Part shown: in pieces, positions 33,386-44,719 of the stretch
Layout: every line of letters starts with the position of its first letter
Position numbering within the stretch: the stretch's first letter is position 1
Origin: Psococerastis gibbosa
Lineage: Eukaryota; Arthropoda; Insecta; Psocodea; Psocidae
NCBI GenBank assembly: GCA_963971405.1
Contig: OZ020488.1
Coordinates: forward strand, 32,817,089-32,881,088
Direction: 5' to 3'
Length of the DNA stretch: 64,000 bases
Position numbers and translations under genes: made by a program
The notes under the pieces: model-generated
What the model was told of the DNA's origin: nothing
Seen by the model: only the letters and a program-made list of their open reading frames with translations
The model's database searches: none

Positions 33386-33545
33386 ATCGACTTCGATGGC
33401 CAGGTGGTAACGTGCTTGCACTTGTGCCAGTCTCTACACGCCATGCGATCGGAGACGTGTCGTAACTCAACACGGGTTATTAACCTACAGAGGCGACTGA
33501 AGAGGTCAATCGGATACATTCATTAAATTGTTTGTATGCGATTAA
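33386..33545 (+). mobile_element. SINE-like repeat S3, copy 2
   Basis: It matches 26872-26976 and extends further: GAGGTCAATCGGATACATTC and ATTAAATTGTTTGTATGCG are shared with the inverted copy at 53882-54042. Confidence 0.6.
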
Positions 33546-33898
33546 ATCTTTTTATAAAAAAAAAGTCTTAGAAACAAATCAGCCTGTCCGGTATGCATGA
33601 CAATATTTTTTTTAACAAATAGGTACATGCAGGAAAAAAGGCAGACTATACGGTAGCCAACAACCTCACATTAATACAATGCAAAGCATTTTGGTTCGTC
33701 AGTTGGCTAGGCACCACGGTGATCCCAAATGATTGTACTCTAAAAAATAGGGGCTCTTTATTAATGGTGAACCTACAATATATAAATATGATGATATATG
33801 ATATAAATAGATATATGATATAGTGATAATAATCAACCACCTGAGAACAATCCCAAAGCATGTGGTCCTTAGGATCTCGATTTTAGTATTGCCTTATT

Positions 33899-34729
33899 GC
33901 TTTCCAATTTATACGTAGTATTATAAGGAAAGCTTTGTGACGGACCAAATTTTCGATTCCGAGATTTTAACGGATTTACACGTTTTAAGGTCCCAGGAAC
34001 CAAAAGAAGTGGTTTTTACGAAATGTCTGTCTGTCTGTGCGTCGATTTCTGGGCAAACTACTCGGTCGATTTTGATGAAATTCGGCATGTAGGTTCACAA
34101 AAATCATACCTCGGAATTATTTATTTATTTATTTGGGGCTAACTCAATTGGGGGGGGGGGGGTTTATTCTGAAAAAACTCCAAAAAAACGTCTAAACAAA
34201 TTATTTCTCAAAAACGGCTCCGACGATTTCTTTTAAATTCACATATATTGTAGTTGTTATTAATGTTGATAAAATGCGGGGGGTCGCTTGCCTTTGATAG
34301 TATGCTTCTGGGGGTAAAAAAATAAAAATAACTATATTTTAATGAAAAATGACTAAAAAATAAATTTTCTGCGAAACCTTTCTATCGATGATTTCTACTT
34401 TCAGGTATGTTTTAGGTGTTAAATTGAGTAACGAAACCGGACAGGTTGCTTTCCCAGAAAAGTATTTTGTAAAATGTTTTTTTTTTTTATGATAGAAAAT
34501 TCACGGTCAAATGGATTGCGTGGCCTGCCAGTATTGCTCTGTGGTAATGTGTTGGTCTGACCTATCTAGAATTTACCACACCTCCAGTGACGTTTGATGG
34601 ACCCCCCCCCCCCCGAGATATCGGAAATTTAACCATAGGAAAATTATTTACCATGTAAGTACTCATTTTCTCTATCTACTAATTTTGATAAATTAGAAAG
34701 CATGTTCGATTAAACTCGGACCGGTTCTT
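33899..34729 (+). mobile_element. HINE copy D, full length
   Basis: It starts GCTTTCCAATTTATACGTAG, with a short TGTCTGTCTGTC run at 34025, a G run at about 34151-34162 and a C run at 34601-34614. It ends CGATTAAACTCGGACCGGTT-CTT. Flanked by TT. Confidence 0.88.
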
Positions 34730-34768
34730 TTTCTAGGGTCGAGTAAACTCGGACCGGTTCTTTTTCTA
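34730..34768 (+). repeat. Tandem duplicate of the HINE 3' terminus plus flank
   Basis: The last hairpin and flank of copy D, CTCGGACCGGTTCTTTTTCT and AGGGT, is repeated immediately as GAGTAAACTCGGACCGGTTC, TTTTTCTAGGGT, a 33-bp direct repeat. The repeat includes host-side bases (TTTCTAGGGT). Confidence 0.8.
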
Positions 34769-34960
34769 GGGTGAAGCCGGTCGTGTTAGGTAGCTCGTAC
34801 TACAACCTGTGGTTCCCTTCCTTTTTGTAATTTCACATTGTGTTCCTCGGGGTACACACACCTTTCCTTAGTTGTTATGCCGATGGCTGGGGTCGCCTTA
34901 AATACTAGTAAGTTCTGTAATTTGTCTTTGTGCTGATCGAGTAATATTGTAGGTACTTCT

Positions 34961-35128
34961 AGAGTTGAACTTTGTATAGAAGAGATAAGACATTCGCTTC
35001 CCACCAAATATATATATATTTTTTAATTTCTGAGGCCACTCGCCACGCCTTCTGTGATCATAAAAGTGGCGGGTAGCCCCTGAAATTAAAAAAATGCGAA
35101 TGTCCCATCTCTTTTATATAGAGTTGTA
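34961..35128. mobile_element. MITE family M1, copy 1
   Basis: Terminal inverted repeat: GTATAGAAGAGATAAGACAT at the left, complement of ATGTCCCATCTCTTTTATAT at the right, plus an inner pair CCACTCGCCAC / GTGGCGGGTAG. GTAGGTAC occurs on both sides (34949-34956 and 35126-35133) as a possible duplication. Copies at 36312 and 55141. Confidence 0.7.
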
Positions 35129-35133
35129 GGTAC

Positions 35134-35768
35134 TCCCACGCGGGCGCTGGCACCGAAAGAGTCAGGGCCCTCCATTCTGCTGGTTAGCCACCATCCAAAC
35201 CGCCATTATGGTTCTCAGTCAAGTGAACCAGTCTAATTAGGCCTATGCAAAGACCGCACCTACCTCACGATTTCCCGGAGGTTTTTCTTTTAATTATTGC
35301 GGTTTCTGTAATAGTGATTTTTTTGACAAATTATGTCTGTAGGCCTATACTGTATGAAAAAGAGCGAGCATATGTGGTGCTGTTTTTTTCTTTTCTAGTA
35401 CGAGTAATGCATCGTAACACTTAAGAGGGAGGAGGGGGAGTGGTTTATTCCTGAGAGGTCAACAAAAACCTAATGAAAATAAGGCAGAGCGCAACTCGCA
35501 GTCCCATGACAGTGAGTACTTGATTCGCCATGGATACACTTTAAGGGTAGCTCCCACTGACAAGTTGTATGTAAGTTTCAAAAGTAAATTGTTTGTTGAA
35601 AAGTTGAGTTTATTCATTTTTTTTTAACTATCTTATGAATTTATTTATTTAGGGGGCGAAACATGACCCCCCCCCCCCCCCCCCCGTGGTTCCGCCATTG
35701 CGTTCAGTATTCCTTACAGAGACACATTTCTAAGGGTAAGTGTTTTCCTATGTAAGTGGAATCCAACG
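35134..35768. other. Intronic sequence with a C run
   Basis: A C run (about 35668-35685) is followed by CCGTGGTTCCGCCATTG, possibly the end of another short element, unproven. Nothing else recognised. Confidence 0.35.
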
Positions 35769-35776
35769 AATACTGG

Positions 35777-36297
35777 CAGTGCCGGATTAACCCCTGAGGG
35801 GCCGGGGGCACAAGATATGGGGGGGGGCCGTGGGTGCAAACTAGAGGCGGACGAGGCGGTCTCAGACCTCTTAAAAGGGGAGGCACTTGTCAGTGGCGTA
35901 ACGATAGGTTTTCGAACGTGTGGCATCATTTGGCTTATATAGTACAAAGAATCAATATAATTATGGACAAGGGGGGCCCGGGGGTCTCCCCCTGGAGAAA
36001 AAAATTTGAAAAATAGGGCTGAAATGGTGAAGTTTTACGCATTTTGAGAGCAATTAGGCTTATATATGAGAATGAATCAATGCAATTGCAGGCAAGGGGG
36101 GGTCCGGGGGTCCCCCCCGTGAGAAAATTTTGAAAAATAGGGCTGAAATAGTGAGGTTTTACTTTCAATTTTTACTTTTAATTTCAAAACTTTTAATTTC
36201 TAATATTTTTATATTTTAATATAATTATATAATTTTAGACATTTCTGGGGGGGCAGGGGGCCTGTGCCCCAAGTGCCCATGGGTTAATCTGGCACTG
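35777..36297. mobile_element. 521-bp hAT-like element with nested satellite
   Basis: The ends are CAGTGCCGGATTAACCC and GGGTTAATCTGGCACTG (one mismatch), with a perfect 8-bp duplication AATACTGG (35769-35776 and 36298-36305). This end sequence is typical of hAT miniature elements. Inside, CAGTGGCGTAACGATAGG at 35892 looks like the end of a second element, the same sequence found inverted at 6139-6155. Confidence 0.9.
35925..36165. repeat. Two inverted units of the 5205-5945 minisatellite
   Basis: Two units share GGGGGTCTCCCCC-type, GAAAAATAGGGCTGAAATGG, and TTTTACGCATTTTGA with the satellite of the hAT element at 4607, in reverse orientation. Confidence 0.75.
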
Positions 36298-36311
36298 AAT
36301 ACTGGACTCCC

Positions 36312-36482
36312 AGAGTTCTATATATAATAGAAGAGATGGAACATTCGAGCGCGCCTATAATATTTTTTGAATCCTGGGGCCACTTGCCACGTCTTTTCAG
36401 TGACTGGTTATAGGAAACGTGTCAGGTTCAAAAAATATTTCTGCTGGAAACGAATGTTTCATCTCTCCCGTGTAGAACTCTA
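36312..36482. mobile_element. MITE family M1, copy 2
   Basis: AGAGTTCTATATATAATAGA, AGAGATGGAACATTCG at the left are matched by the complement of CGAATGTTTCATCTCTCCCG, TGTAGAACTCT at the right. The centre has GGCCACTTGCCACG as in copy 1. Confidence 0.75.
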
Positions 36483-36555
36483 TGGAGCCCGTTGTAAGCT
36501 TTTGTTTGCTTATGTTTTATTATTTTCCAATGCTGCTGGATATGACTCACCATAA

Positions 36556-36953
36556 GGCGGCAATTCCACCGGCGAATTTACTTCATTTGTGTTTTGAGAT
36601 TTTTTTTGTTTTTTTTTTGTTTTATGGAGACTATTATGTAGATACTTAACATATCTATTATAAATTAAGTTATAATATGGTAGCAGACATCATTAATAAG
36701 TCTCTACCATATTATAACTTAATTTATAATAGATAAGTTAAGTATCTACATAATAGTCTCCTTAAAACAATACAAACAAAAAATCTCGTCCCCACCTGTA
36801 GACTGTAGACAAAACCATTCTAAAACACCCATGACTTCCGCACACACACACACACACACACACCGACCGGCGCAAATACTCGAAAGAGTCCCGCGCCTTA
36901 AAAAAAAAATCTCAAATCAAAAATGAAGTAAATTCGCTGGTGGAATTGCCGCC
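36556..36953. mobile_element. 398-bp Harbinger-like MITE with a second palindrome inside
   Basis: The outer repeats are GGCGGCAATTCCACCGGCGA (left) and its near-exact complement ending GCCGCC (right), about 50 bp each, flanked by TAA (36553-36555 and 36954-36956). Inside, a near-perfect palindrome spans about 36626-36764: GAGACTATTATGTAGATACT and its complement, with about 60-bp arms around ATAAGTCTCTACC. A (CA)n run lies at 36841-36863. Confidence 0.82.
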
Positions 36954-36956
36954 TAA

Positions 36957-38177
36957 GAAGAAAACCTACACTTGGTGTTGGCCGTGGTAGCAGTCCATTT
37001 TTCCACAAACTAAAAGATCACTTTTAAGATGCCATGCACCGTAAATTTGAGAGACATTTTCAAATGCGATAAGTGTGTATTTGAAAGTAATTTTAAAATT
37101 CTTCTTGAAAAATATTTAGCTTCAGGTAGGTACTGAACTTTTTTTATGCCTTGCTGTGTGTTTTTCTGTGGTTTACTCCTATATCGAGTTCATACTGGCT
37201 ACTTTACCGGGTGTTAATTTATATAAAAAATGACGCACATCCATGCATCATTGTATGGATTAATAAAACTGTACAGATGTGCATGATTGTATAGGACCTG
37301 AATTTCATTTGGGAATATAGTCAATTTACTGAGTCCCATGCTGTTAATTGATTAATTAAATGACATAGGGCTACAATAAAATATTAATTGATGCCTTCTA
37401 CACTACCTGCTCTACCATGTGTTTATTCCTTTGTTCTCTAAGGTGCTTTTGGTCTTTAATTAGCGCAAGTAGTGCGTGCATCACGAGCCCTTCATTACTT
37501 GCTCAAGCAAGACTGTAGCTGTATGCCTGTATGGTAACCACATTTGAATCTTCCTCATGCTGTCCTTTCAGTGAAGTATAACGATGTTTGTTGACATTAA
37601 GGAGTGTTTGTAACGTGATGAAGTATGACAATGGGGAATATTAACCATGCATAAAGTATGAACGCTTTTAAATCTCCTCGCACTCTTGGATTGAGTTTCC
37701 CAAAGCCTATCATCCAGAAAACGTTTTTGAAAATCTCTTGGGTCTCCGTGGTCATTTGGCCCACGCACCGGTTATATATGCTACCGTACGTGAGTGGGAA
37801 GCTGAGTATGTGTGTGTACGTTATACGTCGTACCTACGCGTGTAATTATTGTACGAAAAAGAATTCAAGAACTTGTGCCAAAGCCTAACATGTTTACACA
37901 GAACTAGCTATTAGACCTCCTGACTCAGTATGTGGGCAACGCTAATTTTGGATAGCAGGTTTAACATTGACAGGTTCGTACCGGATAGGTAGAAGGCGAC
38001 TGTGAACTGTGATGGACAGCTAGCACGGGACTGACGGCTGTAGGTAGTTTATTGAAACAATTCAGCATTGGTGATAGCCGATAGACTCTAGAGGGCCAAA
38101 TATACATGTGAAATAGTTAAGGTACGGATTTCAAATTATTTTTTAAACTAGGAAAGGTCACGTATTTTTGACGAACC
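36957..38177. other. Intronic sequence, nothing recognised
   Basis: No supported feature; short frames only. Confidence 0.35.
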
Positions 38178-38300
38178 TAATTAATTTCTTGTTCCACAGC
38201 CGCAAAGATGTGAAAATGGTCAGATGAAAAATGCATTAAAAAAAATTGAAGCTTTCTCTAAAAGCCGTCTATTTTCCCTACTGATCTAGTCTTTCAAATC
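38178..38300 (+). repeat. Dispersed repeat D3, copy 2
   Basis: CTAATTAATTTCTTGTTCCA, CAGCCGCAAAGATGTGAAAA, TGGTCAGATGAAAAATGC, and GCTTTCTCTAAAAG match 56925-57020. Confidence 0.6.
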
Positions 38301-39529
38301 TATTTAATGCACTTAAATATTATTATAATATATTAGTAAATTAGTTCCATGAATTGAGCCACCAGTAGCTAGAAAACTGTGTTTTCGTCTATCGCACGAG
38401 ACATATTCTCGGATCTCTTTGTCGTACGTTCACAATCGCATTAAAACGTCATTTTTTATTCGGCAACCTTCATTCTGGACAGGATTTTTGCAGGCAACCC
38501 TACATCTTCGTATTCGCAAAAACAAAAACAGCGCTTATTTCTATGTTTAATTTATTCATTAAACAAGTAGGTGAAGATACCTATATTTTTAGTACCTGTT
38601 GAAACCCTGGCAACCCTATGTATGGCCAAGAAAATTATAGCAAACCTTCGTTTTCATACCCTACGTTTTCATACTCTATAGTCTTAGTACTAATGGCTAG
38701 TGCAAAAATTTTCGTTAAACACATCAGTGAAAATTCAACAAAAAAGAGATTTTTGAATCTGAATTAATGATAGCCTGGCCAGAATTTTTTCAGGCAACCC
38801 ATTATTTTTATGATTCTTAACTTACTAAATTACTTATAAAACAATTTTCGTATATTAAACAGATCAGTGAAGGTCGATCTTACTTCCGATCTCCTACTAT
38901 TATGTGGGTTTTCTGAAGTAATAATATTTCTGATGAGAAAACGTAAATTTATTGCGATAGCTTGTATTTTTTTTATGAATTTATCATCTTTGAAGCGTAA
39001 AATAAATGAATTTTGTCAAAAATACACGGTGTTCTTAGTACATATATTATTATTATTATTACTATTAGGCTATAATTATTATAATGGCAGTATAATAGCT
39101 CCGGGGACCCGTGGCTCTGGAACTATGTAGGGTTCATAGCGCACAAAAGTTGCATAATTTGTAGTTATTAACTTACTGGTCCTCATAGTGTGTATATACT
39201 GCATTGCTGCTTCATTCATGAATATTATAAACTTGCAATAGATAACTTGCGAAAGCTACAATATGGCTTTATGTTGGCCATGCCAATTTATTGTTCGACC
39301 TTATCAAGCTTTTTACGACTTTTCATGAATCATGACCGTTAATTTATTCTATTGACTTCCTGCCATCAACAACTCCATTATTTTTATTCACGTAGCTTCA
39401 CATTTGTCTATACTCTATATTATCATATATAAAGTGAAACTTCTTTATCGACATAGGGAGAAAAATCTTGTTACGAGCCATCATGGTTACGCGCCGTCCT
39501 GATTTCTGTACTCATGGATGACGCTCATT
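38301..39529. other. Intronic sequence, possible further D3 traces
   Basis: 'GGATTTTTGCAGGCAACCC' (38480) and 'AATTTTTTCAGGCAACCC' (38781) are a short internal repeat. 38935-39030 faintly resembles D3 inverted. There is a (TTA)n run at 39046-39063. Confidence 0.35.
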
Positions 39530-39775
39530 TTTGGGCAGATGTAGAAGGTCTATCTCAATTTAAATTATACCCATGTCTTCGTCTATTCTTCCTCTTTCAG
39601 GCCATGCTATATTTCTTGTGATAGGGTAAAGGGTTCGACTTTGAGGGGAGGAAACATGAGGAGGTGCGTCCAAATTTGCCGATTTTCAGTGAAAATAGGT
39701 CTTTTTCGGCCGCGTTTTTGGAGGTGCTAATATCAATTTGATAACTTCAAACTACTTTTCCAATTTTCTTAATCT
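39530..39775 (+). repeat. Dispersed repeat D2, copy 2
   Basis: GGGCAGATGTAGAAGGTCTA, TTCCTCTTTCAGGCCATGCT, TTTTTCGGCCGCGTTTTTGG, and CTTCAAACTACTTTTCC. Confidence 0.75.
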
Positions 39776-40079
39776 TTCTAGACATGTATTCAGTTTTACT
39801 ATCCGTCTCTTCCTTCAGTCTCAGGTGAGTGTATAAGCCATCCGTGTTTCCGCGGAAAACTGGTTCAAATGGTACTCTTCCAATTACTTGCATATAGAGT
39901 AAAAAAATTCCACAGGCTGCAATTTTTATTCTCATTAGAAGCAGTATGAATTAAGGTTTCAAACGAGTATAAATACATAGTTTAAAAATGAACCCTTCAC
40001 CCCTTAAACACGAGTGGAACTTGTGGAACGAGTGGAATTTGTAAAAAAAATGAGCCAAAAAATTCATTTCCAGCAATCC

Positions 40080-40365
40080 CATTTGAATTGCATTAGTGGG
40101 TTTAAAACAATTTTTTGGGCAGATTTAGAAGGCCTATCTTACTTTAAATTATACCCATATCTTCGCCTATTCTTCTTCTTTCAGGCCATGCTATATTTGT
40201 GGTGATCAAGCAAGGGGTTTGGCTTTGGGGGTGTGAAACGTCAGGGGGTGCGCACGATTTTCAACAAAAATAGTCCTCTTTCGGCCGCGTTATTATCTAC
40301 TAGTATTTAAAAAATTCAAACTACTTAAGGGCTTTTCCACATTTCTTTCTCTTTCCAGCCATATA
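40080..40365 (+). repeat. Dispersed repeat D2, copy 3
   Basis: CCCATTTGAATTGCATTAGT, GGGCAGATTTAGAAGGCCTA, CTTCTTTCAGGCCATGCTAT, TTCGGCCGCGTTATT, and TTCAAACTACTTAAGG. It is in direct orientation to copy 2, 580 bp away. The next 420 bp (40366-40787) shows nothing recognisable. Confidence 0.75.
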
Positions 40366-40787
40366 TTATGTAAGTGAAATTTAGTCATTTAGGCGTTGTC
40401 ACGTTAAACTATCGTCTGTAAACCGACTTTACAACCGACTTACAGACAACCAATATAATTAATGAAATGCTATGATAATCTTAACAACAATAAGGAAAAA
40501 TAATTGAATTATTTGTATACATGTTTTATAATAATAAAAGCCATTTGCTTAAAGTTTATTTAATTTAGCTTTACTTAGCCAATTTCTGTAAAGTTGTAAA
40601 TATATATTGTTGTAGATCATTTTTCGAAAAATGATGTCATATAAGGAAGTGTCACTTCTTACGTGTGTACACCGATACACGCAAGGGAATCTACCCCCTT
40701 TATCCATCAAGCTACTGAAAAGCATACTTGTACACCGATATTGGTTTTTATTCAATTTCATATTCACTCCCAATTGTTCTGCAGCAG

Positions 40788-40997
40788 GTAATAAATAAAT
40801 AAATATTGACTTTTTTTGTTCTATTACTAAGCCAACCTAGCGGAGTTAGGGCCTCTCTTACACTCAACTAGAAAGACCTGGGACCACCTGCTTTACATGC
40901 CTTCCGAAGCATGGCCAGAGAATGTAGCAAGTGTGAGACTCGAACCAACAACTTTTCGGTTGAAAGTCGGAGTCTGTACCACAACTCTACATGTCCT
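40788..40997 (-). mobile_element. SINE family S1
   Basis: The minus strand reads GGACATGTAGAGTTGTGGTA (box A), TTGTTGGTTCGAGTCTCACA (box B), the body, and GGCTTAGTAATAGAAC with a (TTTA)n tail at the left. Confidence 0.85.
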
Positions 40998-41229
40998 GAT
41001 AATAATAATAATACAGAGTGGTCAGGAATAGTCCAGGTGTTAGAGAAGTAGACTTATGAAATGGAAGGCGTGAGAAGAAAGGGAACCGACGCGGCTCAAG
41101 TCTGATGAAGTGGTCAAGAGTGAAGAGTGAGGACTGAGGATTGTCATCTTCTACCAGACCTCAGGCCTAGACCCTCATTGGTTTGTCGCACCACCACATG
41201 ATAGTGCTAAGATAATCCGAGCCTCAATG

Positions 41230-41443
41230 AAGACATGTAGCGTAGTGGTACGGACTCTTACTTTCACCCGAAAGGTTGTTGGTTCGATTCCCACACTGGC
41301 TACATTTTCTGGCCATGTTTCGGAGGGCATATGTAAAGCAGGCGGTCCCGGGCTTTCCTAGTTGAGTGTAAGAGAGGGCTTATAGCCCTAACTCCGCTAG
41401 GTTGGCTTAGTAATAGAAACAATAAAAAGTCCTTATTTATTTA
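41230..41443 (+). mobile_element. SINE family S1
   Basis: GACATGTAGCGTAGTGGTAC (box A TAGCGTAGTGG, perfect Pol III consensus), GTTGGTTCGATTCCCACACT (box B GGTTCGATTCC), TGGCCATGTTTCGGAGGGC, and the end GGTTGGCTTAGTAATAGAAA with CAATAAAAAGTCCTTATTTA. It is oriented head to head with the copy at 40788, 230 bp away. Confidence 0.9.
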
Positions 41444-41469
41444 CATTGCGTACCATATAATTACTATAG

Positions 41470-41526
41470 TACCTATTCTAATTGATGAATAGGATAGCAT
41501 GTACGGGTTCATTCGTACCGGTTCTT
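41470..41526 (+). mobile_element. HINE 3' terminal relic
   Basis: CTAATTGATGAATAGGATAG, CATGTACGGGTTCATTCGTA and CCGGTTCTT resemble the end of the old HINE copy at 13210-13267. Confidence 0.6.
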
Positions 41527-41704
41527 AAATGTAATACTGTGCCAACTGCAAACTGCAAACTGTCTGAAAACTCCTCCCCAGACAGCAGACACGTCATTTC
41601 AAATTTTCCTTGAGGTGAGCTGTCGACGAGGGGCGTACCTGATGTATTTTTTTTAATTCAAGGTTTTCAACTAAATAATACTTCACACATCTTTAATTAT
41701 TTCT

Positions 41705-42365
41705 GCTTTCCAATGTATACGTAGTTTAAGGAAAGCTTTGTGATGGTCGAAATTTTCGATTCCGAGATTTCAACGGATTTACATGTTTTGAGGTCCTAGG
41801 AACCAAAAAAAGTGGTTTTTACGAAATGTCTGTCGGTCTGTCTGTCTATCTGTTCATCGATTTCCGGGCAAACTACTTTGTCGATTTTAATGAAATTTAC
41901 CATGTAGGTTGACAAAAATCATACCTCGGGACCGTTTTTTTTATTTTGGGCCAACTCAATTTGGGGGGGGTTTTATTCTAAAAAAAAAAAACCCAAAAAA
42001 GTCTAAAAAAATTATTTTTAAAAAACGGCTCCAACGGTTTCTTTTAAATTCACATATGTTGTAGTTGTTATTAATGTTGGCAAAATGCGGGGGATCGCTT
42101 GCCCCTTCTGGGTTTAAAAAAATTAAAATAACTCAATTTTAATGGAAAATGACTAAAAAATAATTTTTCTGCGAAACCTTTCTATCTGTGATTTCTACCT
42201 TCAGGCATGTTTTAGGTGTTAAATTGAGTAACGAAACCGGACAGGTTGCTTTCCCAAAAAACTATTGGTTTTGTGCAAAATTATTTGCCATGAAATTCTA
42301 ATTTTCTCTATCTACTAATTATGATAAATTGGAAAGCATGTTCGAGTAAACTCGGACCGGTTCTT
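41705..42365 (+). mobile_element. HINE copy E, internal deletion
   Basis: It starts GCTTTCCAATGTATACGTAG and ends CGAGTAAACTCGGACCGGTT-CTT. The 150-bp part with the C run between GTTTTGTGCAAAA and TTATTTGCCATGAAATTC is deleted. It has a GTCTGTCTGTCTATCTGTTC run. Confidence 0.88.
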
Positions 42366-44719
42366 TATTTCTTATTGAAAAAACTTTTGGCTGAGCAATT
42401 TCGACTAACATATGGTATTCATTGCGCGTGTGGCCTCTTTGTTAGCCAACCCCTTAACAGAACGGGTTCTTTGATAATACAATAGCCAAGTTATTCACTT
42501 ATTCTGACAACTGCGCCTGAATAAAATAAGAGTTCTTTCGAACTTTGGGGATGGGGCCCTGCCAAGAGCCCCAAATGACGGCCCTGCTTAACAGGCTTGG
42601 CTACTGTAATAGGGATCCAGACCAGCACATTATTGCGAACCATGATTCGTCATTTTCCCCCCGTTCATTCCTTTCCCATTTTGGAAGTGGACTCGAGGCA
42701 ATGCACTCCCATTGTCTGAGTGAACAATGAAAATTATTATTATTTTTTCTGGTATTTAATTAGGGTGGGTTGGTAGATGGATATCAGTAGTGATGGCGGC
42801 CACGCTTCCAACATCTGTGATCGGCCGCGGGGCCGCAATGCGCCCTCAATTTAGTTCCGTGCCTAGATGTAAAAACTTACAGGTAATTTTGGGCTTGTAT
42901 ATAAACTTCCATATCCCATCGTAGGTGTTTACTGTAAGGGTGTTGCATGCCGGGGCCCCCGCAGAGAAATTTCCGGGGGGAGGGGGGCAGCAATATACAG
43001 AATAATAACCACAGGTTACAGATATTTGTTTTGCGAGTTTTTCTCTGCGAATAATTTTACATTTGTACTCTTTCTCTTTTTTTCCGAGTTCAAAGTTCAT
43101 AACAGGTTTTGCATAACATTCACAATAGACTGTCGTAATCAATTACCTTTATTTACCAATATAAAAAAAGTCAATCAAAACAATAATAATGAGGCTAGAC
43201 AGTTAAATAGCTCTAAATACCCACATAAAATAAAAATAATAGAATTTTCGCTTACTAATATAATTTTGTCGCTTACTGAGCAATTGTTATACTCTGAGCT
43301 GTCTTTAGTCCTTAAGGGGTATAACAACCGATAAATCGGGTAGCCTTAAAGGGAAGATTTTGAGTAAAACATATTCACATCTACAGTGCACGGTATCTGC
43401 ATATTGTACTTACCAATTTTGCCTCAATTCCGCAATTGATAATTGGTGCTGCCCTGGTGGTGTCGGGATTTTACACTTCAAACGATTTATTGCTGTTCAA
43501 TTACTGAAGTGACCTGTAATTTGTATGGGTTCGAAGTGTATATTATTAATTTTAATGCGTATAAATTTGGTGTAGGGCTGCTTATTAAAGAAACCAATGC
43601 CCCTGATTTGAATTTCGGTGACGACTTATTCAAAGAATCCAGCCTGAACCTAATGGTAATGACATTCTCGACTATAATGATGAATCATCACCAGTCACCA
43701 CTTATAAATCGTACAGTATAGTATACAGTTTCGAAACTTGCCGACATCTTTGGCTGCCCCTACCATACGATGCGCCCCATTTATGATGGTGCATAGAACA
43801 AAATTATTGATACTAAACATATGGTTAAATATGAAAATAAAATAAAGCACTCAATACGATAGCTTTTTTTATTTGCTGCCGTCGAATGCACCTTGTTAAT
43901 ATTATAACTAACAATACAACAACCCATATCGTTAAATTAAAAGAACTTATTGTCTTCCCTAGTTTATGATTGAGGCGAGCTGAAGCCATTATAGCCTACA
44001 ATAGGCTAATTAGTTACCGTATTTGCATTTCTGATTTTTCTGCTGCAAATACAGTGTGGTGCATGTATTGTCCGGGTCATAATGTGCCTCAAGAATGCGC
44101 CTGCAGTCATACCTAAAGCCGATATTAGTGCTGTATTTATTATTCGCATTACGATCATACTCGATTTGTGAGCAAAAAGACAAAATGCCGGCAAGTCTAA
44201 TCACAAGGCATAGCAAAGGTGAATGCATGGTCAGTTCGCCCATATACGGTACAAACTAGATTCCTTCGCCTGTCCACCATACTTCCTATAGCACCTTCAT
44301 ACCTCAAGTAGGAATTTGTCTAGAAGTGTCACAATCGGTGTATCTTTTTAGCCATCTGGTAAAATTATACCAAGAGAATAAATTGCTAAATAAATCATGT
44401 ACTGCAGGTACTGCGCGGTGATTACAACACTAAAAAATGTTATTTCTCAGGCAAATAAACATGGCGTCATTAAAAGGGAGTATCCCTGGGGCTTTGCATA
44501 AGGGAGGGGCAGAGAGTAGTTAGCTTATTACTCGCAAGCTGTGTGAGTGTAAATTGGGGCGCGGCCCAACAATGTGAGAAAACTCGTTCAGCTGCAAAGT
44601 GCAAGTGGAGAATCTTGTTATAATTGCTTGCTATTATTGTATTGATTCACCTCATCGTTTAATGGGTCCCATAGTTAGATCGAAGTTGTCTTTGGAAGGG
44701 AGAAAGACTAATTAGGGAA
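42366..44719. other. Intronic sequence; possible LINE tail at about 42540-42735
   Basis: 42540-42735 ends AACAATGAAAATTATTATTA, like the 3' UTR and (ATT)n tail of a LINE, but has no supporting coding sequence. Nothing recognised from 42740 to 44719. Confidence 0.35.
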
